Below, in pieces: positions 6,617 to 12,751 of a DNA stretch of 12,751 nt. Under the pieces are notes generated by a model that made no database searches, had not been told where the DNA came from, and saw nothing but the letters and a program-made list of their open reading frames with translations. Position 1 is the stretch's first letter; each line of letters begins with the position of its first letter. Location of the stretch: assembly GCA_002450755.1 (NCBI GenBank), contig DKAI01000102.1, forward strand, positions 1 to 12,751, read 5' to 3'. The DNA is from Deltaproteobacteria bacterium UBA6930 (lineage in GTDB: Bacteria; Myxococcota_A; UBA9160; UBA6930). Both the position numbers and the translations under genes were made by a program.

Positions 6617-7546
6617 TTACTTGAGCTTCAAATTTGGCCAGGTCACAGGATATGGGCTCTGCACGTCGATTCCCTCCTCCTCTAGACGTATGCGACCGGA
6701 GTGAAGCATTAGTCGATCAGACAATTCCCCTTTTCCATATATCGGATCACCTATGACCGGGAACCCCATGTGGGACAAGCCGACCCTGATTTGATGTAGA
6801 AATCCTGTCCAAATTCTTACCTCCACCAATGAATGTTTGCCTGATCTTCGAATAACTCGCCATGAGAGATCGCAGGGCCAAGTACGTCTCGTTGATGTTT
6901 TAGGCGCGACGCGAACCCGGGCGGGACTATGCTGAGCCACGTAAAGAGGAAGCTCAATTTCCCCACTAGGCTTAGGAAGTCCATCCACAACGGCAAAGTA
7001 GTATTTTTCAACTTTGTGCCGAGAAAATGAGCTCCTCAACTTCCGATAAACGCTTTCAACTGTTGCGAAAATAATCACTCCGGAAGTACCTACATCAAGA
7101 CGATGAACTACTCCACTCCTCAGACCTGAATCCCCTATACCTGACAAATCCGGATAAGCACTAATTAAGCCATTAAGGAGAGTATCATCCTCTCCGGGCT
7201 TTAGGGGATGAACGGGCGTTCCTGCAGGTTTATCAACAGCAATCCAGCCTTTACCCTTTGCCAAAATTAGTGGAAGAGCCTCCTTATTAGCAATCGGCCT
7301 CTGCTTTCCCGGTGATTGATAGCCAGGTACTTCGATCGTAGCCTTGACCGAAAGACGGTCTCCTTTCTTCAAGGTTCTCCAAACGCCGTTGATCAGGAGA
7401 GATCGACTTTTTAGAACTCTTTGGGCTTCTCTCACGCTAACTCCGAGGATCTTCGCCAACCTGCTATCGGCCCTTTCATCCGTATCGACTATGCTCCTGG
7501 ACTCGCCAGGAGATTTAGGTAAATAAAGTGGAGGCTTAGAATTCAC
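6617..7546 (-). CDS. RluA/RluD-family pseudouridine synthase with S4 domain
   Basis: 309 residues, typical for the RluC/RluD group. These enzymes isomerise specific uridines in rRNA (RluC, RluD) or tRNA (RluA, TruC) to pseudouridine. An S4 RNA-binding domain lies near the N-terminus (about 25-70: RLAKILGVSVREAQRVLKSR and GDRLSV), followed by the catalytic domain. The catalytic Asp151 is in HRLDVGTSG (148-156). VDKPAG (104-109) and TGFLHQIRVGLSHMGFP (247-263) followed by GDPIYG are further family motifs. The exact target cannot be read from sequence; the S4 domain favours 23S rRNA. The start is GTG at 7546: no Shine-Dalgarno is visible, but no ATG or GTG lies between it and the S4 domain, and an in-frame stop is 4 codons upstream. 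It is divergent from the 2-isopropylmalate synthase-like gene and convergent with the TPR gene. Confidence 0.93.
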   Translation of the reverse strand: MNSKPPLYLPKSPGESRSIVDTDERADSRLAKILGVSVREAQRVLKSRSLLINGVWRTLKKGDRLSVKATIEVPGYQSPGKQRPIANKEALPLILAKGKGWIAVDKPAGTPVHPLKPGEDDTLLNGLISAYPDLSGIGDSGLRSGVVHRLDVGTSGVIIFATVESVYRKLRSSFSRHKVEKYYFAVVDGLPKPSGEIELPLYVAQHSPARVRVAPKTSTRRTWPCDLSWRVIRRSGKHSLVEVRIWTGFLHQIRVGLSHMGFPVIGDPIYGKGELSDRLMLHSGRIRLEEEGIDVQSPYPVTWPNLKLK

Positions 7547-7585
7547 AAACAGAGTTTATCCGAAAATACTGGAAGAAAGGCTCGT

Positions 7586-7598
7586 CTGAACGTTTCAG
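7586..7598. promoter_or_regulatory. Short palindrome in the divergent gap, possible operator
   Basis: CTGAA-CGT-TTCAG, a perfect 5-base inverted repeat with a 3-base centre, lies in the middle of the 86-base gap between the divergent pseudouridine synthase and 2-isopropylmalate synthase-like genes. It could be a transcription factor site or chance; no clear promoter boxes accompany it. Confidence 0.2.
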
Positions 7599-7632
7599 GC
7601 TTTAGCTGCAAAACCCACTGATAAGGTAAATA

Positions 7633-9237
7633 ATGGCCAGAACTCCTCAAAAAGTTCAAAAGTATCCTACGGCAAGCCCTGACCTCATAGAAGTCATGGA
7701 CACCACTTTGCGAGATGGGGAACAAACCCCTGATATTTCGTACACCCCTGCGGAAAAATTGCAACTAGCGCGCCTTCTGCTAGAGGACGTAAACGTCGAT
7801 CGCCTTGAAATCGCTAGCTCCCGAGTCTCCGAAGGAGAGAAGGAAGCGGCGGTAAAAATTGCTTCGTGGGCCAGGCGAACGGGTTTTTTGAATAGAATAG
7901 AGATTCTGGGTTACTGCGACGGAAAGTCATCTGTGGATTGGATTCACGGTGTAGGAGGACGAGTCCTAAACCTTCTCACCAAGGGCTCTGAAGAACACTG
8001 TCGCTTGCAGCTCCGCATGACGCCGGAGAAACATCGAGCCAAAATTGAGGAAACGATTTCATATGCTGCAAAAAAAAGAGTAATAGTGAATGTTTATCTA
8101 GAGGATTGGTCGAATGGAGTAAAAAATTCTTTCGATTACGTTTTTTTTATAATGAAGAGCCTTGTCCGATTGCCAGTAAAACGAGTGTACCTACCGGACA
8201 CACTCGGAATACAAGATCCGATTTCAGTTCACCAGTTCGTAGGGTTGATGAAATCAACATGGCCCCAAATACACTTTGAATATCATGGTCATAATGATTA
8301 CGGACTTTCCACAGCTAACTGTTTAGCTGCCGTCAGAGCGGGAGCAAGAGGCATCCACACAAGCGTGAACGGCATGGGGGAAAGGGCGGGGAACTGCAAA
8401 TTAGTCGAGGCGGTCGCAGCAATCCATGACCACACGAACTTTAAAACTTCTATACGAGAAGAGCGGCTGGTCGCAGCATCTAGGATCGTTGAGACTTTTT
8501 GTGGAAAGGAAGTGTCAGCGAATGCTCCCATTGTAGGACGAGACGTTTTTACCCAAACTGCAGGAATACACGCGGATGGAGACGCGAAGGGCGACCTTTA
8601 CGCAAGCCCGCTTTTGCCGAAGAGGTTCGGGCGACAACGTCGATACGCATTAGGGAAGTTGTCCGGAAAAGCTTCGTTAGATCAAAATTTAAGCCATCTC
8701 GGTATCGACCTTTCTTCGGATATTCGAGATGTAGTTCTCCAACGAATCATAGAGCTAGGAGACAAGAAACATACCGTCGTACCCGAAGATTTAAGATTCA
8801 TAATCGCAGACATCTTAAAAACTCCGGAGGAACAACTTGTTCGTGTATCGCACTATGACGTAAGAGTCCAAGCAAACTCATCACCTCAAGCCACAGTTAC
8901 GATTGCATTTAAAGGGCGAGAGTCGACGGGTAAAGCTAAGGGCGATGGAGGTTACGACGCTTTCATGAATGCAATGAAAAAAGCGGTCCGTTCCTTCAAA
9001 ATTTCTGTTCCTCGATTGGAAGACTTTCGAGTTCGTATTCCGCCAGGCGGAAGAACTCATGCTTTAGTAGAAACGGTTATTACGTGGGCCGGCGAGAGCT
9101 CTGAGGAAGGGAATTTAGTCACCCAAGGAGTGGATTCGGACCAACTTGCTGCTGCTGTTATAGCCACTGAAAAAATGCTTAATGCAAGAGTCGCTCGAAC
9201 TAAATCAAAGCCCATCAAACGAAAGAAAGGACGTTAG
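7633..9237 (+). CDS. 2-isopropylmalate synthase-like enzyme (LeuA/citramalate synthase family)
   Basis: 534 residues. Family members condense acetyl-CoA with a 2-oxoacid: 2-oxoisovalerate in leucine synthesis, pyruvate in the citramalate route to isoleucine. The catalytic TIM barrel (about 18-290) contains DTTLRDGEQT (23-32). By analogy with M. tuberculosis LeuA, Arg27 is the catalytic arginine and Asp28, His218 and His220 (YHGHND) are metal ligands, with Asn254 in GMGERAGN. FTQTAGIHADGD (306-317) and LGKLSGK (340-346) belong to the linker region. Residues about 400-515 form the C-terminal LeuA-type regulatory domain (GDGGYDAF, RTHALVET, STD-like VDSDQ), so feedback control by an amino acid is plausible. 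From memory it most resembles the Bacteroidota-type synthase (NVYLEDWSNG, LLTKGS). AAGG lies 6 bases before the ATG. The basic tail (520-534) is unusual. Substrate choice is uncertain and no other leu genes are present. Confidence 0.9.
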   Translation: MARTPQKVQKYPTASPDLIEVMDTTLRDGEQTPDISYTPAEKLQLARLLLEDVNVDRLEIASSRVSEGEKEAAVKIASWARRTGFLNRIEILGYCDGKSSVDWIHGVGGRVLNLLTKGSEEHCRLQLRMTPEKHRAKIEETISYAAKKRVIVNVYLEDWSNGVKNSFDYVFFIMKSLVRLPVKRVYLPDTLGIQDPISVHQFVGLMKSTWPQIHFEYHGHNDYGLSTANCLAAVRAGARGIHTSVNGMGERAGNCKLVEAVAAIHDHTNFKTSIREERLVAASRIVETFCGKEVSANAPIVGRDVFTQTAGIHADGDAKGDLYASPLLPKRFGRQRRYALGKLSGKASLDQNLSHLGIDLSSDIRDVVLQRIIELGDKKHTVVPEDLRFIIADILKTPEEQLVRVSHYDVRVQANSSPQATVTIAFKGRESTGKAKGDGGYDAFMNAMKKAVRSFKISVPRLEDFRVRIPPGGRTHALVETVITWAGESSEEGNLVTQGVDSDQLAAAVIATEKMLNARVARTKSKPIKRKKGR

Positions 9238-9249
9238 AGATAAGAATCC

Positions 9250-10233
9250 ATGGCCTACCGAAGTCCAGTCAGGCAGCAAACGGCACGAATTCTACTTGCT
9301 CTTATCTACATTAGTACGTACCCGTTCATACTTTCAGGTTGTGCAAAACCGGCGATCAAAGATGCTAGGTATGACCCTGCTGCAAACATCCTTGAAATCA
9401 TCGCAGTCCTCAGGCGGCACATTCCCGATGATACTTATCAATTTGAACCGGCACGGGATTTTACCGGAAGAAACGTTTATCGAGCATCTCTCCTCAGGTT
9501 AGAAAATTTTGAGGCAATAAATTCTGGCTTGCTGCGATCGGGCTACATGATGGATGCAATTGCTTTTTCAAAAGGAAGAGCTCTAGAGAGGCTTCGAGCC
9601 TTTGATCTTGCTTCAGAACAATACAAACAGGCAGCGCGGTATGAAGGTGAGCTTCAAATAGAGGCTCTAAAAAGCGCAGCTCTTTGCGATGCTTTTGCAG
9701 AAGCAGCCGAACTTGAAGTTTCGAGCTCCAGTGTTGAAAATCCTTTTTCGGGTGCGAATCGTCGAGAATTTACGAAAATTGACCAAAGGAGAGCCCTACT
9801 CGAAACCCTTGGAAAGGAAGTTCAAGACACTCACTACGAGTCGGTTCTCAAAGAAGAGATCGAACGAACAGATTCCATGGAAGCGAGACGCCTTGAATCA
9901 TTTAGGAGAACGGAAGCTTCCGGCAACTTAAAAGCTATCGCTGCAAGGCAACAATTGGTTATCCGACACCGCAGCAGTAAGAACGCGAATCGGCACTTAC
10001 TAGCGCTTGCGGATCTTTATGCGACACTGGCTCATGAATACATAGAAGAATACCCTCCAGAAAGCTTAAAGTTCGAACCGGCGAATTTCGAAGAATTAGT
10101 TAGCAGTGCAGCGCGGCTTTACGAAGCCGTCTCTAATCAAGACGGGGCCAGTGAACGCATTGAAGCCGCGCAACGTCTCGAATCCTTCCTAGCATTTACA
10201 TTACGAGTTGATCGTGACCGTTTTACACCATAA
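9250..10233 (+). CDS. Predicted alpha-helical lipoprotein, TPR-like, function unknown
   Basis: 327 residues. I do not recognise a named family. The N-terminus is a lipoprotein signal peptide: Arg4, Arg8 and Arg13, a hydrophobic core (14-28) and ILSGC with Cys31, so it should be membrane-anchored facing the periplasm, probably in the outer membrane since no Asp follows the cysteine (Ala32). The mature part is predicted almost all helical. Residues about 98-152 look like one or two TPR units (AIAFSKGRALERLRAFDLAS, then EQYKQAARYEG). A charged, possibly coiled segment (180-235) follows, then another helical pair (250-320). A short motif FEPA occurs twice (65-68 and 275-278). It starts 12 bases after the 2-isopropylmalate synthase-like gene and is followed 4 bases later by a second lipoprotein, so all three are probably cotranscribed. 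A scaffold role is inference. Confidence 0.8.
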   Translation: MAYRSPVRQQTARILLALIYISTYPFILSGCAKPAIKDARYDPAANILEIIAVLRRHIPDDTYQFEPARDFTGRNVYRASLLRLENFEAINSGLLRSGYMMDAIAFSKGRALERLRAFDLASEQYKQAARYEGELQIEALKSAALCDAFAEAAELEVSSSSVENPFSGANRREFTKIDQRRALLETLGKEVQDTHYESVLKEEIERTDSMEARRLESFRRTEASGNLKAIAARQQLVIRHRSSKNANRHLLALADLYATLAHEYIEEYPPESLKFEPANFEELVSSAARLYEAVSNQDGASERIEAAQRLESFLAFTLRVDRDRFTP

Positions 10234-10237
10234 ACAT

Positions 10238-12490
10238 ATGATCTACCTAAATTCAGCTCTATTTCTTCTAGGGGTTCTAAGCGCTATCGGCTGTAGCCAG
10301 CCTGCACGTTTACCACCTCAATCCGCATTAGAGCGACTTCGTCCTAACATTTCAATTGTTCCGGAATCAAAAGACAAACATATTAGAGAGCTCGCGGTTT
10401 CTATTTTGGCAGGTAATACCTCAAAAGCCGATATGGCTTTAAAAAGGATAAATGCAATAGAGAACGATGCTCGAACTAAAAATCCTGAGGCGGGAGAAAT
10501 CGTAGGTATCGCGCTGGAAGCCCGTCTTTCAATGGAATCAACTGGAACGGGATTTCATGACAGTGCTCAAACACTTTTAGAAAGAAAAGATCTCGGACTG
10601 GTGCAACGAAAACGCTTAGAGCAAGAAATTTCCGTTAGTCCTTTGTCTCGAGCATCTCGTCAAATGAAAAACTCTCGAAAACGACGTGTGGCGGGAACTG
10701 CAAATAGTGTCGTTGGTGCGATTGGCCGTTCTTTGTCATCTGGTAGCCTCTTACCACTCAGAATCGTTCAGGCTCTTATCGGTATTAGTGTAAAAGAACA
10801 TCGCAGACGTGATCTAACTTCTGAGGAAAGAGACGCACTCGCGCAATGGAAACGCTTCGTCGAGTTAAGGCCCGACGACCCTCGCGCGCTTCAGTTGCTC
10901 GAACGAATTGAAAGTGCGCAATGGAGTTGGTACAAGACCCAAAGAAAGAGAAACTTTAAATTAGCAGAAGAGGCTCTTGAGAAGAATCGTCCATCTTTAG
11001 CATTAGCACTCGCAGAAAGAACTCTGCGTTACGCTCCTGAAGACGAGGATGCAAGTTCGTTACGCGATGATGCTAAGGAGCACGTACGTCAATTACGGAA
11101 GGAACGATCCCGAAGTCTTCTCGCGAGACAAAGCTCGAACATCGATAATCTCAGAGATGCAAGGCCTCTAATTGTTTCTCTTCTTAAAAATCACAACATC
11201 AAAGAATCTGCTGAAAAATTAAAAACTAAAAACCCCAACCTCGTAGATGAATCAGTCTTCAGCATTGGAATAAAATTAAGTGAAGAGGGCAATGAAGATC
11301 AAATGTGGAAACTTTTTAGGGGGCTTGGGAACCTAAGTGATCGCGACTCAAATATGTCCAGGCATGCGCGCAATGCACTCTATTTACCCGCACAAAACCC
11401 TTTCGGTGCATTTCAACGGTCATTACAGAAAGAACGTAACGATCAAGTACGTTGGTTATTTCTGGGCCACCTCGCAGGCGGAGCTAGAGATCGTGATTTA
11501 CCAAAAGCACTCGAGTGGATAATCGAAATTCCAGCTCTTCCTGGAGTCGTTTCTAGTCTTCCCAGCCGCATAATTCAGTTCCCATGGGTCAGACCGAAGA
11601 GACGATCACCGGCCGTATTCGCACGCAGATATTTGGCCAAAAATCCCAAGGGCTCTCAGATAAAGTACCTGAAGAAGTGGCTCCAGGAATACGAGATTAA
11701 GCGTGGCAACTACCTCGCAGCCTATCAGTTCGCTAATGATCGAGATGCCGAGACAAAGCAGCTCGACCTTCTCAAAGAAAAGGCTGCTAAACAAGCATTT
11801 GAAGGAGCGACGAAGCAAAAAGACGGAATCACGCGCCGTGCGCTTTTAGGGCAGGTGTCACGGCGCTTCCCTGATACCGACGCGGGACGAGATGCGGGAA
11901 TTATGCTGAATGATGAAATGTCGTCGCTAACTCCCCAAAGTATCCGAATTTCTAAGAGTTTTCTTATTGAAAATCCCCAGGTCGCGGGACCCGGAGGACT
12001 AGATTTAAAGGCAATCCTTCTCGACGGTAATTTGAGAAATTCCGAGATGCATCCCGATGGAATCGAAATATTAAGTGAAAAAGTTATTCAGATTTCCTAC
12101 CTGGGCAGAAGTGGGAAAATCCGAGACGCACCTATAGTAAAAAAAGAAGCATTATCGACCCGAAGAATGGCTCGTCTCATCGCGATGTTAGACGAATCCT
12201 CCATGAAACAGGCATTGTTAGACCCTGACGTACCCATCGAATACGATTCCAAACGGGATGTGTTTTTTGAACACCTGAGGTTGGGAATCACGCCCTCGAA
12301 TCCTACACAGAGAGATGAATCAAACTACGTTTTTCAAGGGGCCGATGAAAGGTATGGAATGGTTCGGGCAAGGAAATCTATTCTTCCCGTGGAACTCGTA
12401 ATTCAAGGCTCCACTCGAGATCTTGGATTTGGCGCCTATCCTCGGTTCAAGGTTCCTAAGAGAGATCCCGATCAAATACTCTATCGCTAA
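10238..12490 (+). CDS. Large predicted lipoprotein with TPR-like helices, function unknown
   Basis: 750 residues from the ATG at 10238; no named family recognised. The N-terminus is hydrophobic and ends in SAIGC with Cys19, a plausible though not ideal lipobox. Residues about 50-130 are helical. A basic cluster (SRKRR, 146-150) precedes a Gly/Ser-rich hydrophobic segment (about 154-185). Then come TPR-like pairs around 200-290 (WKRFVELRPDDPRALQLLER, ALALAERTLRYAPEDEDA) and further helical repeats to about 560, some HEAT/TPR-like (FARRYLAKNPKGSQ, GQVSRRFPDTDAGRDA). The last 160 residues, from GPGGLDLKAIL, look more beta-rich and form a separate unrecognised domain. An upstream TTG at 10208 would add 10 residues including the only positive charge of the signal peptide, overlapping the previous gene by 26 bases; no ribosome site separates the options. 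The 4-base gap to the preceding lipoprotein suggests a functional pair. Confidence 0.8.
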   Translation: MIYLNSALFLLGVLSAIGCSQPARLPPQSALERLRPNISIVPESKDKHIRELAVSILAGNTSKADMALKRINAIENDARTKNPEAGEIVGIALEARLSMESTGTGFHDSAQTLLERKDLGLVQRKRLEQEISVSPLSRASRQMKNSRKRRVAGTANSVVGAIGRSLSSGSLLPLRIVQALIGISVKEHRRRDLTSEERDALAQWKRFVELRPDDPRALQLLERIESAQWSWYKTQRKRNFKLAEEALEKNRPSLALALAERTLRYAPEDEDASSLRDDAKEHVRQLRKERSRSLLARQSSNIDNLRDARPLIVSLLKNHNIKESAEKLKTKNPNLVDESVFSIGIKLSEEGNEDQMWKLFRGLGNLSDRDSNMSRHARNALYLPAQNPFGAFQRSLQKERNDQVRWLFLGHLAGGARDRDLPKALEWIIEIPALPGVVSSLPSRIIQFPWVRPKRRSPAVFARRYLAKNPKGSQIKYLKKWLQEYEIKRGNYLAAYQFANDRDAETKQLDLLKEKAAKQAFEGATKQKDGITRRALLGQVSRRFPDTDAGRDAGIMLNDEMSSLTPQSIRISKSFLIENPQVAGPGGLDLKAILLDGNLRNSEMHPDGIEILSEKVIQISYLGRSGKIRDAPIVKKEALSTRRMARLIAMLDESSMKQALLDPDVPIEYDSKRDVFFEHLRLGITPSNPTQRDESNYVFQGADERYGMVRARKSILPVELVIQGSTRDLGFGAYPRFKVPKRDPDQILYR

Positions 12491-12494
12491 CTCA

Positions 12495-12751
12495 CTAAAC
12501 AGAAGGTTCATATGCTTTACAAAGCAACTCAACTGGATGTAATACCTCGGCATGAAAGCTCGATCCGGCAATGCCTGTTCGGAGTTGCATAAGGCAGCCA
12601 GGATTACCTGTTAAAACGATATCGGGTTTAGCTTTTCGTAACGAATTCAACTTTTCCTTGAGAACTTTATGAGACATCTCTGGTTGAGTAAGATTGTAAA
12701 TTCCAGCTGCGCCACAACATCTTGTAGCATCTTTATGCAATACTAACTCTA
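12495..12751 (-). CDS. glcF: Glycolate oxidase iron-sulfur subunit GlcF, C-terminal part
   Basis: The last 85 or so codons of a gene that enters from the right edge. The sequence shows the second cysteine-rich CCG domain of the GlcF/heterodisulfide reductase subunit B type: RCCGAAGIYNLTQPEMS, then TGNPGCLMQL about 25 residues later, and a final HPVELL. GlcF carries electrons from the flavin subunits GlcD and GlcE during oxidation of glycolate to glyoxylate at the inner membrane. The N-terminal 4Fe-4S motifs are outside the window. CCG domains also occur in lactate utilisation (LutA) and glycerol-3-phosphate dehydrogenase (GlpC) subunits; the CCGxAGxYN and TGNPGC wording fits GlcF best. Codons upstream of the TTG at 12740 stay open to the edge, so that TTG is internal. 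The stop lies 4 bases from that of the convergent large lipoprotein. Confidence 0.85.
   Translation of the reverse strand, partial: ELVLHKDATRCCGAAGIYNLTQPEMSHKVLKEKLNSLRKAKPDIVLTGNPGCLMQLRTGIAGSSFHAEVLHPVELLCKAYEPSV

Noticed and set aside
6577..6618. Inverted repeat AAGTCG/CGACTT spanning the gap between the convergent TPR and pseudouridine synthase genes
   Set aside because: The arms are only 6 bases with a 30-base loop and no U-run, too weak to call a bidirectional terminator.
7543..7764. A 73-codon minus-strand frame overlapping the start of the 2-isopropylmalate synthase-like gene
   Set aside because: It is antisense to well-conserved codons of the synthase and has no ribosome site or recognisable domain.
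8499..8858. A 119-codon plus-strand frame inside the 2-isopropylmalate synthase-like gene
   Set aside because: It overlaps conserved residues of the enzyme in another frame and its Arg-rich composition is typical of shadow translation.

Overview
This looks like chromosomal housekeeping DNA from a Gram-negative, outer-membrane-bearing bacterium of moderate GC content (judged by eye, not counted). The evidence for an outer membrane is a Pal-type lipoprotein, three further predicted lipoproteins and a signal peptide peptidase A. The gene mix (a small TPR protein, a Bacteroidota-like 2-isopropylmalate synthase relative, GlcF, BON and TPR lipoproteins) suggests a deltaproteobacteria-grade lineage such as Myxococcota, Bdellovibrionota or SAR324. 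That placement is inference only. I saw no mobile element, CRISPR array, rRNA or tRNA.

Layout: (a) 1-1928, minus strand: a BON-domain lipoprotein, a crotonase-family protein overlapping it by 16 bases, then, after a 171-base gap with a hairpin, the 5' part of pal running off the left edge. (b) 1982-3469, plus: thiI with a C-terminal rhodanese domain, converging on and overlapping an alpha/beta hydrolase (3443-4255, minus). (c) 4256-4471: a gap with no convincing gene. (d) 4472-6178, minus: a full-length two-domain SppA, divergent from a small TPR gene (6251-6577, plus). (e) 6617-7546, minus: an RluA/RluD-family pseudouridine synthase. (f) 7633-12490, plus: a tight run of three genes, namely a 2-isopropylmalate synthase-like enzyme and two large predicted lipoproteins of unknown function. 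(g) 12495 to the right edge, minus: the C-terminal end of GlcF.

Most genes do separate jobs: tRNA thiolation, rRNA or tRNA pseudouridylation, membrane proteolysis, acyl-CoA chemistry, branched-chain amino acid synthesis and glycolate oxidation. Two places hint at joint function: the lipoprotein/crotonase overlap beside pal, and the enzyme followed by two uncharacterised alpha-helical lipoproteins. The second is the best candidate for undescribed biology here, although nothing in the sequence shows what it does. Other points of interest are a crotonase lacking both canonical catalytic glutamates and several genes without a visible Shine-Dalgarno sequence.
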